Assembly (NCBI RefSeq): GCF_024259865.1
Contig: NZ_JAKUDN010000002.1
Location: 25,001 to 89,000, forward strand
Source: Candidatus Synchoanobacter obligatus
GTDB lineage: Bacteria > Pseudomonadota > Gammaproteobacteria > Comchoanobacterales > Comchoanobacteraceae
Reading direction: 5' to 3'
DNA: 64,000 bases
Below the pieces are notes generated by a model, which saw only the letters and a program-made list of their open reading frames with translations, did no database searches and had not been told where the DNA came from. The translations under genes and the position numbers were made by a program. Shown one piece after another: positions 37,155-46,570 of this stretch (positions within the stretch are counted from its first letter, which is position 1; each line of letters begins with the position of its first letter).

Positions 37155-39638
37155 ATGCCCAGCTTTGGAAAAATATTAGCAAAAATATTCGGTACGCGCA
37201 ATGATCGAATGCTTTCTTCATTACAGCCAACTGTTGCTGCAGTTGAATCTTATGAAGAAAAAATGAAAGCATTGAGTGATGAAGACCTCAAAGCATATAC
37301 CCAACAGTTCAAATTACAATTGTCAGAAGGCAAAAACTTAGATGACATACTGCCTGAGGCTTTTGCGGTTGTCCGTGAGGCATCTGTTAGAGTTTTGGGA
37401 ATGAAGCATTTCAAGGTGCAAGTGATTGGTGGCATTGCATTACATAAAGGTTGGATTTCAGAAGCGAAAACTGGAGAAGGGAAAACACTCATGGCAACCT
37501 TGCCATGTTATCTCAATGCCCTCACAGGAAAAGGCGTTCATGTTATCGTACCCAATGCGTATCTTGCTCAGCGTGATGCTGAAGAAATGGGTAAAATACA
37601 CCAATTTCTGGGTTTAAGCGTTGCTGCTGTTACTGCCGACGACAGCTTTGAAGACAAAAAGACAGCGTATCAATCTGATATCGTCTATACCACCAACCAT
37701 GCGATGGGCTTCGACTACTTAAGAGACAATATGCGCTCAAGTAATGAAAACAAACTAATCCCTGGCTTAAACTTTTGTATTGTCGATGAAGTTGACTCTA
37801 TTCTTATTGATGATGCAAGAACTCCCTTAATCATTACAGGTCCATCTGACACCAGTTCAGAACTTTACGCTCATATCTATAAGCTGATTGACACCCTTTC
37901 TGTCAATACGGAACAAAGCCCTGGTGATGTTGAAGTTAATTTAAAAGACAAGCAAGTATTTTTGTCCGAACGTGGACAGGATGTGGTCCAAGAATCACTG
38001 ACACATGACGGTCACATTTCAGAAGGATCCTCCCTTTTTGACCTTGAAAACACGACAATTTCACATTATATTAGTGCTTGTTTAAAAGGTAAATACCTTT
38101 TCCAGCTTGATGTGGAATATGTGATTGATGACGATCAAATAGTCATCATTGATGAAAGTACTGGCCGAAAAGCGACAGGAAGACGCTGGGGCAATGGCAT
38201 CCACCAAGCAGTTGAAGCCAAAGAAGGCGTAGAGATCCGACCAGAAACGCAAACCTTAGCGTCTATTACATATCAAAACTTATTTAGGCAATATGCCAAG
38301 CTCTCAGGCATGACAGGTACTGCAGATACTGAAGCTACCGAGTTAAAAGACATTTATGGTCTTGATGTCTTGGTCATTCCACCGAATAAACCCCTAGCTA
38401 GAGTTGACTTATCTGATGTCGTTTACCTGACTCATAGTGAAAAAACTCATGCTATTGTAGAAGAAGTCAAGTCACGCCATGAAAACAAACAACCCATTCT
38501 CATCGGTACTGCTAGCATCGAATACTCTGAGCAACTATCTACGCACTTAAAGAAAGAAGGCATTCCCCACCAAGTATTGAATGCAAAATACCATGAAAAA
38601 GAAGCTCAAATTATTCTAGAAGCCGGAAGACTGGGTGCAGTGACTATCGCAACCAATATGGCAGGAAGAGGAACTGATATTGTTCTGGGGGGATGTCGTC
38701 TCACCAATAAAGAGTGGGAAGAAGAGCACGCAGCTGTCCTTAAAGCAGGCGGTTTACACGTTCTTGGCACAGAACGCCATGAGTCTCGAAGAATTGACAA
38801 TCAGCTTCGTGGTCGCTCCGGTCGTCAAGGTGATGTTGGATCATCACAATTTTATCTATCATTTGATGATCGTTTAATCAAACGATTTGCATCTGAGAGC
38901 ATCGTTAAGATGCTTAAAAAACTAGGCGAAGAGGATGAGCCAATTTCTGCACCCATTCTAACACGATCCATTGAAAATGCGCAAAAAAATGTTGAAAGCA
39001 AATACTATGATGCTCGGCGTGAAGTACTCAAACTTGACGATGTCGCGAATCACCAACGTCAAATTATCTATGACCAGCGGAACGAACTATTGGCTACAGA
39101 GTCAATCTCAGAAATCATTGAAGGCATGACTGCTTTTGCAGCACAAGCCCTATGCACACAGTTTCTAGGTGAAGAAGATGCGGCAACACAACGCAACCTC
39201 AAAGGGTTAACTCAAACACTAAACGATCAATATCACATTGAGGCTTCTTTTAGCAGCTCAGATTCTATTGCCATCACCCAAGAAAAGGTTAAAAAATCAA
39301 TCCTAGATGCCTTGGCTAACAAATCAATACTTTATGGGGAAGAACGCTTTAAAGAGCTTGAGAAAAAAGCACTGCTATTTGTCTTAGACCAGTGCTGGAA
39401 GGAACATCTATCTGCTATGGATCATTTAAAGCAAGGTATTAATTTCCGTAGCTACGCACAAAAGAACCCAACGCATGAATATAAAAAAGATTCATTTGCA
39501 CTCTTTGAGGCCATGCTTAGAAAAATTAAGACCCATACGTTGCAAAAGTTATGCCAGCTTCAAGTACCGAAGCCGGCCCCAGCGTATCGTGCCGGCGCCT
39601 ACGCTATTCATATAAACCCTAGGAACGAACATGCCTAA
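37155..39638 (+). CDS. secA: preprotein translocase ATPase SecA
   Basis: An 827-residue motor that pushes preproteins through SecYEG. Walker A AKTGEGKT lies at 104-111 and DEVD at 211-214. GSSQFYLSFDDRLIKRF and the helical scaffold are conserved, as is DHLKQGINFRSYAQKNP near the end. The C-terminal CxCx(n)CH zinc motif that binds SecB in enterobacteria is absent, and the protein ends soon after the helical wing. The next gene starts within its last codons (8-base overlap). Confidence 0.97.
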   Translation: MPSFGKILAKIFGTRNDRMLSSLQPTVAAVESYEEKMKALSDEDLKAYTQQFKLQLSEGKNLDDILPEAFAVVREASVRVLGMKHFKVQVIGGIALHKGWISEAKTGEGKTLMATLPCYLNALTGKGVHVIVPNAYLAQRDAEEMGKIHQFLGLSVAAVTADDSFEDKKTAYQSDIVYTTNHAMGFDYLRDNMRSSNENKLIPGLNFCIVDEVDSILIDDARTPLIITGPSDTSSELYAHIYKLIDTLSVNTEQSPGDVEVNLKDKQVFLSERGQDVVQESLTHDGHISEGSSLFDLENTTISHYISACLKGKYLFQLDVEYVIDDDQIVIIDESTGRKATGRRWGNGIHQAVEAKEGVEIRPETQTLASITYQNLFRQYAKLSGMTGTADTEATELKDIYGLDVLVIPPNKPLARVDLSDVVYLTHSEKTHAIVEEVKSRHENKQPILIGTASIEYSEQLSTHLKKEGIPHQVLNAKYHEKEAQIILEAGRLGAVTIATNMAGRGTDIVLGGCRLTNKEWEEEHAAVLKAGGLHVLGTERHESRRIDNQLRGRSGRQGDVGSSQFYLSFDDRLIKRFASESIVKMLKKLGEEDEPISAPILTRSIENAQKNVESKYYDARREVLKLDDVANHQRQIIYDQRNELLATESISEIIEGMTAFAAQALCTQFLGEEDAATQRNLKGLTQTLNDQYHIEASFSSSDSIAITQEKVKKSILDALANKSILYGEERFKELEKKALLFVLDQCWKEHLSAMDHLKQGINFRSYAQKNPTHEYKKDSFALFEAMLRKIKTHTLQKLCQLQVPKPAPAYRAGAYAIHINPRNEHA

Positions 39639-39894
39639 GAACACTTCTAGCATTTTAATCCGAGTGTTTTTTTCATTACTGCTCATCTTCTTAGCCCCCA
39701 TGCTTGGGGTGATTATTTTAATTGCCATCATTCAAACAACACTGACTCACTTATCACACCAACCAAACATGCACTTGCTTGATATCAGCAAATACATCAT
39801 TAGCTATATTTGCCAAATTGTTGAATATCTCACCATGGTTAGCCATACACCGCCTTATCCATTCTCACCATGGAATAACCGATATGACCACTAA
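39631..39894 (+). CDS. DUF4389 small membrane protein
   Basis: An 87-residue protein with AGGA before the ATG. A long hydrophobic segment (RVFFSLLLIFLAPMLGVIIL) is followed by the DUF4389 pattern LLDISKYIISYICQIVEYLT and a C-terminal PYPFSPW that matches the conserved PFPF-x-W ending. Function unknown. It is translationally coupled between secA and mutT by overlaps of 8 and 11 bases. Confidence 0.8.
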   Translation: MPKNTSSILIRVFFSLLLIFLAPMLGVIILIAIIQTTLTHLSHQPNMHLLDISKYIISYICQIVEYLTMVSHTPPYPFSPWNNRYDH

Positions 39895-40309
39895 AATCAC
39901 CCCTGTTGCTATTGGGCTCATTTTAAAAGAAGACAAGGTGTTGCTCGGTAAAAGAAACTCTGGCCACTTTTCGGGGTTCTGGGAATACCCTGGTGGCAAA
40001 ATAGAGCCTTTTGAGACCTCATATGAGGCCTTATTAAGAGAGATGCATGAGGAACTTAGTATTCATATCACAGATGCCTCAGATATTCTACATATTAGAG
40101 ACCAGCACCCTCTGAGCATTATTCACTTACAAGTTTGGTTAGTCCATGCCTTTCAAGGACAAATATTGGCCAATGAGCAACAAGATTTGCAGTGGGCCAA
40201 CATTTCAGACCTAAGCATTATCAACATCATTCCTACGAATATTCCCATCACGCATTACTTAAGGCAGCTAAGAGCACACGGCCAACTGGATACGGTGCTC
40301 TCTAGCTAA
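39884..40309 (+). CDS. mutT: 8-oxo-dGTP pyrophosphatase MutT
   Basis: About 141 residues with a full Nudix box: G-x5-E-x7-REMHEELSI starting in YPGGKIEPFE. MutT removes oxidised dGTP from the nucleotide pool. The ATG at 39884 places VAIGLILKEDKVLLGKR at the N-terminus as in the family; the longer frame from 39779 lies within the DUF4389 gene and is rejected. The secA-mutT order is the classical one. It converges with zapD, overlapping by 42 bases. Confidence 0.93.
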   Translation: MTTKITPVAIGLILKEDKVLLGKRNSGHFSGFWEYPGGKIEPFETSYEALLREMHEELSIHITDASDILHIRDQHPLSIIHLQVWLVHAFQGQILANEQQDLQWANISDLSIINIIPTNIPITHYLRQLRAHGQLDTVLSS

Positions 40310-41017
40310 TTGCTCATGCTTATAAGCGCCTTCGCTCCATCGACCTTCGTACAATGTTAATACAAGCCACCGCCTAGCCACTGACAATACGGGGTAGATA
40401 ATATGCGATGGCTGTGACACCCTCACAAGTGAGATATTCAACACCCCTGAATCACCTTCCTGCCTATATACACCAGACTGTACTGTCACATCCTGGTATA
40501 CTCCTGTTGCTCGAATAGACCATAATATAATCTCAACAGACTGCCATGCTGCCGTTAAAAAATGCATCCAATAATGAATTTGAAGTTTAATCTCCTCTTC
40601 ACTCTGAGCACACCAAGTCTCACAAGCTGGCGAATCATATAGGCACTCCTGCCGATAATAAAACTGTCGTAAAAAAGGGTCTACCAATAAAGGTGCTGCC
40701 AAAATTCTCGAAGCATGCGTCAACTTTTTAACCACATCATCACGTTTGAGCAGCGCTTGTTTAACATGACTATCATCTGATTTATCAAACTTGAGATTCT
40801 GGATTCTTTCCTCAAAATATGACAGCTCTTGTAATAATTTTATTTTAGTATCACTTCGAGCCAATAACTCCATTAACCTTAACACATAGGTTAATAACAA
40901 CAATGCTTTATCAGCATTAATCCCTTGATCCAAACCTCTTTGCAAAAAAAGCCAATGCTTCTCAATAGTTAAACATAGGCTAACTGACTCATTAAATGAC
41001 TTTTCCTGAATATGCAT
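40268..41017 (-). CDS. zapD: cell division protein ZapD
   Basis: A 249-residue protein with the DUF1342/ZapD layout: an N-terminal EKSFNESVSLCLTIEKHW, a helical region LMELLARSDTKIKLLQEL, a mid-region of helices, and C-terminal strands VYRQEGDSGVLNISL and ending HRIQLAVCS. ZapD bundles FtsZ filaments. AAAGGA precedes the ATG. The coaE-like gene is directly upstream, which is the usual order. Confidence 0.85.
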   Translation of the reverse strand: MHIQEKSFNESVSLCLTIEKHWLFLQRGLDQGINADKALLLLTYVLRLMELLARSDTKIKLLQELSYFEERIQNLKFDKSDDSHVKQALLKRDDVVKKLTHASRILAAPLLVDPFLRQFYYRQECLYDSPACETWCAQSEEEIKLQIHYWMHFLTAAWQSVEIILWSIRATGVYQDVTVQSGVYRQEGDSGVLNISLVRVSQPSHIIYPVLSVARRWLVLTLYEGRWSEGAYKHEQLAREHRIQLAVCS

Positions 41018-41096
41018 ACCAATCCTTTGAAATAAACGTTACCTTCCGAAAATAGGATACTAAAAGATGACACTCAAACGAAGTACTATTTTTAAG

Positions 41097-41648
41097 TTAA
41101 TAGACCTGACTTGCCAAAAGATACGTTTGTAATATTTGTTTAGCCACCCAATGAACATGATCTTCAGATATCGTATTATGAAAAATATCAGTAGCCTGTG
41201 ACCGATAGTACTCCTGTTCTTCACCACTATTTAGTAATGCCTTCTTGGATGTGTCTGATATTTCGAGCGTATCAATATACCCTATATGAACCCCGTCACT
41301 GCAATCTACGGCAATAACACAATCAAAGCATATGTCTTTTATAACCTGGCAAACATCAAAAAAACTTGGGAACTCAACAATAACGCCACTATCCAACGAC
41401 TGCTCTTTGACTCTATTAACCAACGCTTGGTTACAATATTGCGAATGAAACATTGGAATTGGCTCAATGATATGATGGTAATTGCCATCCAAACAACTTT
41501 GCCACACCTGATGATTCTGACTTAATACCGTATGCTCTCTAATACACGAGACCAACGACAAACGCTTTAGTCCAAGTAACACAAAATGCTTTGCTAAAAA
41601 ACTTTTTCCCACATGGTATTTACCAATGATTGCTATTTTAATTCCCAT
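41097..41648 (-). CDS. coaE: divergent CoaE-like dephospho-CoA kinase
   Basis: About 183 residues, starting at the ATG preceded by TGAGG. The P-loop IIGKYHVGKSFLAKHF near the N-terminus and a C-terminal QATDIFHNTISEDHV...LLASQ resemble dephospho-CoA kinase, and position before zapD supports it. The sequence is unusually diverged: the segment after the P-loop that normally holds an acidic DAD motif reads SLVSCIREH. If that reading is right, the kinase may be inactive or have changed substrate. It could also be another small P-loop kinase. Confidence 0.5.
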   Translation of the reverse strand: MGIKIAIIGKYHVGKSFLAKHFVLLGLKRLSLVSCIREHTVLSQNHQVWQSCLDGNYHHIIEPIPMFHSQYCNQALVNRVKEQSLDSGVIVEFPSFFDVCQVIKDICFDCVIAVDCSDGVHIGYIDTLEISDTSKKALLNSGEEQEYYRSQATDIFHNTISEDHVHWVAKQILQTYLLASQVY

Positions 41649-41729
41649 ACATAGCCTCAATACAATATCTACCCTAGTGTGGACAACCGTATCTTAGAAT
41701 TCAATACCGTTGTTACTATTTTGTCTTAA

Positions 41730-43097
41730 TTAATCTTGGAACATACTAGCGCGCCAGAAGTACTTTTGGGTAAGTAACGCTGTCAGCAGTGCCGCAAGAC
41801 TAAATGACAATGCCAAGCCATACCAAAGCTCTAGTAAAGATAAAGCGTTCTGACTCACAAACCACAAGATTGGTAAAGGGAAAATAAGTGTTCTACTGGA
41901 TTGGACAAAAAAGGCAAGCAATGGCTTTTGAATAGATTGAAACGCTACCGTACAAACACCTATCATATACTCAAGCACCGTGATATAAATAGCCAGTAGC
42001 ATATATTGTAATGCGATAACTTTAATAGCTTCCATATTTGACTCAGGCAACAAAAACTCTGCCAGTACATATGCAAGAACCATGGTTATACCAACTACAA
42101 CACTTCCCCACTGCAAACATAGTTTTAGCATATATTTGACTTTATCAAACTGCTTGAGAGCCAAATCATGCGTCAGGACAACCATGAGCGCCACAAAAAC
42201 TCCCAGTATTGGAACAACAACCACCATCACGATTCGATATCCTAGTGAAAAACCAGAAATGGCCTCCAAACCGAAGTTGGCCACAACCTGCATCAAGACT
42301 AAAAAATAAGCGGGAACTAAAAGCTGTATTCCTGATGCTGGTAATGCATGCCTTAAGAACGAACTCATTATTGGTAAACGTACTTTAAATACTTGTGCTG
42401 ATATGTCCTGCCACTGAACAACCTTAAAAATGACATATATTAATCCCATACATGAGACGATAATCTTTGATATGGCAATACCTACCAACCCAAGATTCAA
42501 CCCAATGGGTAGCGTGACCTTAAATGGCCAGGAAAACATCACATATCCTGTGTTTAAAGCCATACATGGATGTGTAATCATTGTGGTGACTAACATCAGG
42601 GCCAGAGCATTTCGAATAATATTCGGCTTACCTAAAATCTGACAAACGGCGCAAAAAACCAACAAAAAGAACGTTGGCAAAAGTGCTCCCAAGACCCATA
42701 GTAAATACGGTTCAAGAATCGAATAATATGCCAGGATCTCATCACTAACCCAAACTTGGTGCAACCCAATGATGACCAAAGTACATAAACATAACGACAC
42801 GACCAAAGCAACCATACATGCCTGAACAATCAATCGATTTAACCCTATAGCACCTTCCTTCTGATAAGTGGCAGAACCAACAATAGTCACGCCTTGATTA
42901 AAGCCAAAGCCTATAGCTATCATTAAATAAATAAGAGGATAGCAATAACCTAAAACCGCAAAGTCTTCTTCTGAAATAAGGCCTGCAATGATCACATCGG
43001 CAAAATCAATCAGCATTAGCATCATAAAACCCAATGCAATCGGTATCACAAGAGATAAAAGCCGCTTTCCTGGAGGTAAAGAAAAAACATCTGACAC
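41730..43097 (-). CDS. MATE-family multidrug exporter
   Basis: A 455-residue membrane protein with twelve hydrophobic helices in two related halves. It has a MatE-like start (LLSLVIPIALGFMMLMLIDFADVIIAGLIS) and GFNQGVTIVGS, and the second half repeats the plan. The family exports drugs or metabolites with Na+ or H+. GTG start with AGGAAG upstream. The substrate cannot be told. Confidence 0.88.
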   Translation of the reverse strand: MSDVFSLPPGKRLLSLVIPIALGFMMLMLIDFADVIIAGLISEEDFAVLGYCYPLIYLMIAIGFGFNQGVTIVGSATYQKEGAIGLNRLIVQACMVALVVSLCLCTLVIIGLHQVWVSDEILAYYSILEPYLLWVLGALLPTFFLLVFCAVCQILGKPNIIRNALALMLVTTMITHPCMALNTGYVMFSWPFKVTLPIGLNLGLVGIAISKIIVSCMGLIYVIFKVVQWQDISAQVFKVRLPIMSSFLRHALPASGIQLLVPAYFLVLMQVVANFGLEAISGFSLGYRIVMVVVVPILGVFVALMVVLTHDLALKQFDKVKYMLKLCLQWGSVVVGITMVLAYVLAEFLLPESNMEAIKVIALQYMLLAIYITVLEYMIGVCTVAFQSIQKPLLAFFVQSSRTLIFPLPILWFVSQNALSLLELWYGLALSFSLAALLTALLTQKYFWRASMFQD

Positions 43098-43158
43098 GGC
43101 GCTAACTTCCTTTTGAGTTATTCCAGTCTAACATACATATGTTAGCAATTGTACACTG

Positions 43159-43740
43159 TTATTTTCTAAGCATGAAACGAGAGAGCTCACTTCTTGTGAT
43201 TAACCCCTCAGCAAATAATGCTGATTGCGCATACGGCCGAGACGTAAGCGCCACCCACGCTCTTTTTTCTAAAATATATTTTAAAACTTTCTCTTTATAG
43301 GTTGTATTTTTTCCTAAAGTTCTAGAAAATTTATAAACAATGAAATCGATAACACGATGAACTTCCTGAGCAAACATTCCCCCGATAGCCACCTTGTCAC
43401 ACAAAACAACCAAATCGCTAAAGCTTCCTTTCAAAACTGAGGCCTTTAAATCACTTAACTCATCAACCTTTGGGACAAACGTTGATGACGCCTCTAAAGT
43501 CGTTATGCACAATTTACGAAAATCATCTAAATGCTCCAAATCCATTTTATTTCTATATTCCAATAAATTTAAAAAATGAATCACTATCTCCTTGTCTTTT
43601 TTTTGAAACGTGGGCATCACTAAATCATCCGATACTGCTTCTAATTGCAGCACGCAATCTCTAACGAGATCACTCCCTTTTTCAAGTAATGTTATTAAAA
43701 ATTCCCATGACTGGGTCGGGGTCAACTGTTTTTTTTTCAC
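43159..43740 (-). CDS. hypothetical protein
   Basis: A 193-residue, probably all-helical cytoplasmic protein with no family recognised. GTG start with GGAGG upstream. No membrane helix or signal peptide. Residues 140-193 (KVLKYILEKRAWVALTSRPYAQSAL and following) are basic. It lies between the MATE exporter and the 2OG oxygenase, all on the minus strand, with a 141-base gap to the latter. Confidence 0.65.
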   Translation of the reverse strand: MKKKQLTPTQSWEFLITLLEKGSDLVRDCVLQLEAVSDDLVMPTFQKKDKEIVIHFLNLLEYRNKMDLEHLDDFRKLCITTLEASSTFVPKVDELSDLKASVLKGSFSDLVVLCDKVAIGGMFAQEVHRVIDFIVYKFSRTLGKNTTYKEKVLKYILEKRAWVALTSRPYAQSALFAEGLITRSELSRFMLRK

Positions 43741-43881
43741 TAAACCCTCCAGTTTTAGCTATATCTTGCAAAGAATGTATGACAGTACCATGAAGATCCT
43801 TTTAGAAAAAGAACGGTTGAAGAACTTTTATTTCGAGATACTAAAATCATGCAAGCCCCCTGCTAGCAAACGCTCATTAGC

Positions 43882-44748
43882 CTAGGAAACCGTCATCTTG
43901 TTTGTTACCAAGCCATTTTCATTATAACGTTCTTCACGGTACGACTGTGCCGTGTGACGGGAGGATAGCCTCACCTCTGAACGTGGGTGGACAAAGAAAG
44001 GCATTGACATTCGTCCTTCCCTCGCCGCAGCACCCACTGGATTGACCACGCGGTGCGTTGTGGATTTAATAAAACCATTGGTACATTCAGCCAGCATATC
44101 ACCAGCATTAATAATGATAGAGCCTGGGTCTGACCCAACATCTAACCAAGCACACTCTGCACTCAGCACCTGGAGTCCTTCAGCTGTTGCTGCAGGCAGT
44201 AATGTAATTAAGTTAATATCTTCATGTGCCGCTGCTCGCAATGCGCCTTCAGGCTCGTCACCTGTCAACGGTGGATAATGGATCAAACGCAATTTGGAAT
44301 TATTAGAGCCAGTGATCATCCCTGTTAAGGGTTCTGATAGGCCATTCAGAATATCTGCTGGCAATCCATTTTCAATCCATTGTAATAACTGTTGTGCAAT
44401 TGGGTTTAATTGCTGTACAAACTTTGAGGTTATACCTCTCAAGCCATCGGGACATCTACCAGCCTCAAGATAATGAAAAAATTCTTTTAGATCTTTCTTG
44501 TCATAACCTTTAGCCACTTCAGACACCGCCGTTGAAGCAAAACCATCCATTGTTGTTGGATTAAAGGGATAGTGAAACTTCTGATTGGAATGAAAAAATG
44601 CTTTCCAATGGGTGTAAACCTCATCAATCAATACCTGTTCCACTGGTACTGATTTTAAAATAGCAAAGCCTGTATGTGTTAACGATTGAACCAAATCTTT
44701 TCCTGCTGAAGGACTTTGATAATCAACGACTAGAATCTTCCCTGACAT
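43882..44748 (-). CDS. 2OG-Fe(II) oxygenase, isopenicillin-N-synthase-like
   Basis: A 288-residue double-stranded beta-helix oxygenase. The iron ligands are H175 and D177 in AAHEDINLIT and H232 in STTHRVVNP. The 2-oxoglutarate salt-bridge R246 lies in RMSMPFF. An N-terminal DIOX_N-like region precedes (TGFAILKSVP). Such enzymes hydroxylate or desaturate small molecules; the substrate is unknown. It follows rsmA by 62 bases on the same strand and may be expressed with it. Confidence 0.9.
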   Translation of the reverse strand: MSGKILVVDYQSPSAGKDLVQSLTHTGFAILKSVPVEQVLIDEVYTHWKAFFHSNQKFHYPFNPTTMDGFASTAVSEVAKGYDKKDLKEFFHYLEAGRCPDGLRGITSKFVQQLNPIAQQLLQWIENGLPADILNGLSEPLTGMITGSNNSKLRLIHYPPLTGDEPEGALRAAAHEDINLITLLPAATAEGLQVLSAECAWLDVGSDPGSIIINAGDMLAECTNGFIKSTTHRVVNPVGAAAREGRMSMPFFVHPRSEVRLSSRHTAQSYREERYNENGLVTNKMTVS

Positions 44749-44810
44749 ACAATTGTTTCCGGTATAACTTCCTTATTATAATCTGCCTAAAGAAACAGTA
44801 CAATATCTGT

Positions 44811-45602
44811 TTATTCACTATCGGCTAAGAAAAACCCTTTCTTCTGCAATAATGCCAACATTTTCAATATACTGTCAATATCAATCTCTGCTGGACGAAT
44901 ACTTGACTCCAAACCCAAATCCTGCCAATCTTTTTCCTCAAGATAAGGCTTAAAGCGCTGCCTAAGCATTTTTCTTTGCTGAGCAAACAAGAACTTCACA
45001 AACTCTGATAAACTTTTATGAGAGACCCACTGTCGCTGTTTAGGCTTCAACCGAACAACCTGAGACATTACCTTTGGCGGTGGCGAAAAGGCTTCTGGGG
45101 GAACCACCTGCAAACCTTCAACCTCAAAATAATACTGCAACATCACCGATATTCTACCATAGCCACGGCTACCTACGGGGGCAACAATCCTATCAACAAC
45201 CTCCTTCTGCAGCAAAAATACCATACTAACAATATTTTCACGCCACTCAATCAGTTTAAACAATAAAGGCGTTGAAATCTCATATGGCAAATTGCCAACG
45301 ACGCTTAAAGGTGCCTGGATATCCAGCTCTGAGAAGTCACACATCATAACATCTTGCAGTATATAAGAAAAATTTGAATGTTTCTTGACTAACTTATCTA
45401 ATGTGGGCACCAAGCGCTGATCAATCTCAACAGCATGGATTTGCATATCGGTCTCTAATAAATATCGCGTCAATGCCCCTTGTCCTGGCCCAATTTCAAT
45501 GCAGCGCTTAGGACGTTCATCAAGTATGGCATGACATATAGCAGTTAATACCTGCTCACTATTCAGAAAATGTTGCCCAAATTTTTTTCTTGTTCTAAAC
45601 AT
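44811..45602 (-). CDS. rsmA: 16S rRNA dimethyladenosine transferase RsmA
   Basis: A 263-residue KsgA methyltransferase. The N-terminal KKFGQHFL, the SAM-binding CIEIGPGQGALT at about 34-45 and catalytic NLPYEIST at about 104-111 are present. It dimethylates A1518/A1519 in helix 45 of 16S rRNA during small-subunit assembly. It starts six bases after the surA stop. Confidence 0.96.
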   Translation of the reverse strand: MFRTRKKFGQHFLNSEQVLTAICHAILDERPKRCIEIGPGQGALTRYLLETDMQIHAVEIDQRLVPTLDKLVKKHSNFSYILQDVMMCDFSELDIQAPLSVVGNLPYEISTPLLFKLIEWRENIVSMVFLLQKEVVDRIVAPVGSRGYGRISVMLQYYFEVEGLQVVPPEAFSPPPKVMSQVVRLKPKQRQWVSHKSLSEFVKFLFAQQRKMLRQRFKPYLEEKDWQDLGLESSIRPAEIDIDSILKMLALLQKKGFFLADSE

Positions 45603-45608
45603 GCCAGA

Positions 45609-46469
45609 CTATTTATAAATAACCACAGAATGTGCTTCAAGCTGCTCAAACCACTTTTCTAACTCAATTTGATATTTTTGATGTACAATAGGCCCTTGAA
45701 TGCTTTGCTCAGCTGGCATCTCAGGGTCTGTTTGACCTTCAAACCAAATCAAGTGAATACCATACTCTGATTGAATAGGACCCACCAAGTTCCCAGGAGC
45801 CACATCTTCAATCGCCTTTAAGAAAATCTCAGGAAGCTCTCCTGCCTTGCGCCAAGGAATGTCATGAACTTGCCCCACCTCGGGATCCTTGCCTGTTTCT
45901 GCCCACTGATGCTTGAGTGCCAATACTGACTGCTCATCAACCGCTTCATCAAAACCCACAGTCCAAGACTTCAATTTATATATCGTATTATCTAACATAT
46001 ATTGGGACTTGGCATGTGCAATTTCATCCTCGCTCACTGAAATGTTTGGCATGACCACAATACTGGCTATCTTCTGTTGAAGCGCAGTCACCAATACATA
46101 TGACTTAAGCCAGTCAGCATCAACGCCCAACTCTGCTGCAACCTCTGGCCACTCATCAAGCGATTTATTTTTTTGAGCCACCATATGCTTTATACTGCTT
46201 AACTCTTCTTCGGCTGTTAATTCAATATTATTTCTCCGAGCAAAATCCTTTAAAAGCACATTCAGTGCCATTAAACGAGAAACATGTTTCTGAAATGCTG
46301 GATCAGCAGTATACGCGGAATCTCCAAATACAATCGCATAATTATCAACAGCGTCTTTTAACTCTGTTTCAGTGATAATATCACCATTCGCTACGATGGC
46401 TATTTTGTCTGATAATGCTATTGAAAAACAACTAAAAATACTTAAAAACATCATCAACAACTTCTTCAT
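45609..46469 (-). CDS. surA: short SurA-like periplasmic chaperone/isomerase
   Basis: A 286-residue exported protein: signal peptide (KKLLMMFLSIFSCFSIALS), a SurA N-terminal domain (IVANGDIITETELKDAV), and a single parvulin (PpiC) domain ending VGPIQSEYGIHLIWFEGQ. Usual SurA has about 430 residues and two parvulin domains, so one is missing here. It escorts outer-membrane proteins. The place directly before rsmA is conserved, although lptD and pdxA are absent. GAGGG precedes the ATG. Confidence 0.85.
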   Translation of the reverse strand: MKKLLMMFLSIFSCFSIALSDKIAIVANGDIITETELKDAVDNYAIVFGDSAYTADPAFQKHVSRLMALNVLLKDFARRNNIELTAEEELSSIKHMVAQKNKSLDEWPEVAAELGVDADWLKSYVLVTALQQKIASIVVMPNISVSEDEIAHAKSQYMLDNTIYKLKSWTVGFDEAVDEQSVLALKHQWAETGKDPEVGQVHDIPWRKAGELPEIFLKAIEDVAPGNLVGPIQSEYGIHLIWFEGQTDPEMPAEQSIQGPIVHQKYQIELEKWFEQLEAHSVVIYK

Positions 46470-46570
46470 AGGTCCCTCACTTTATTTAGATATTACAACA
46501 GCTTAAAATAAATCTATTCGAAATAATTGTAGCAAATACAACCTTCCAATACAAGCCCAAAGGATACATA

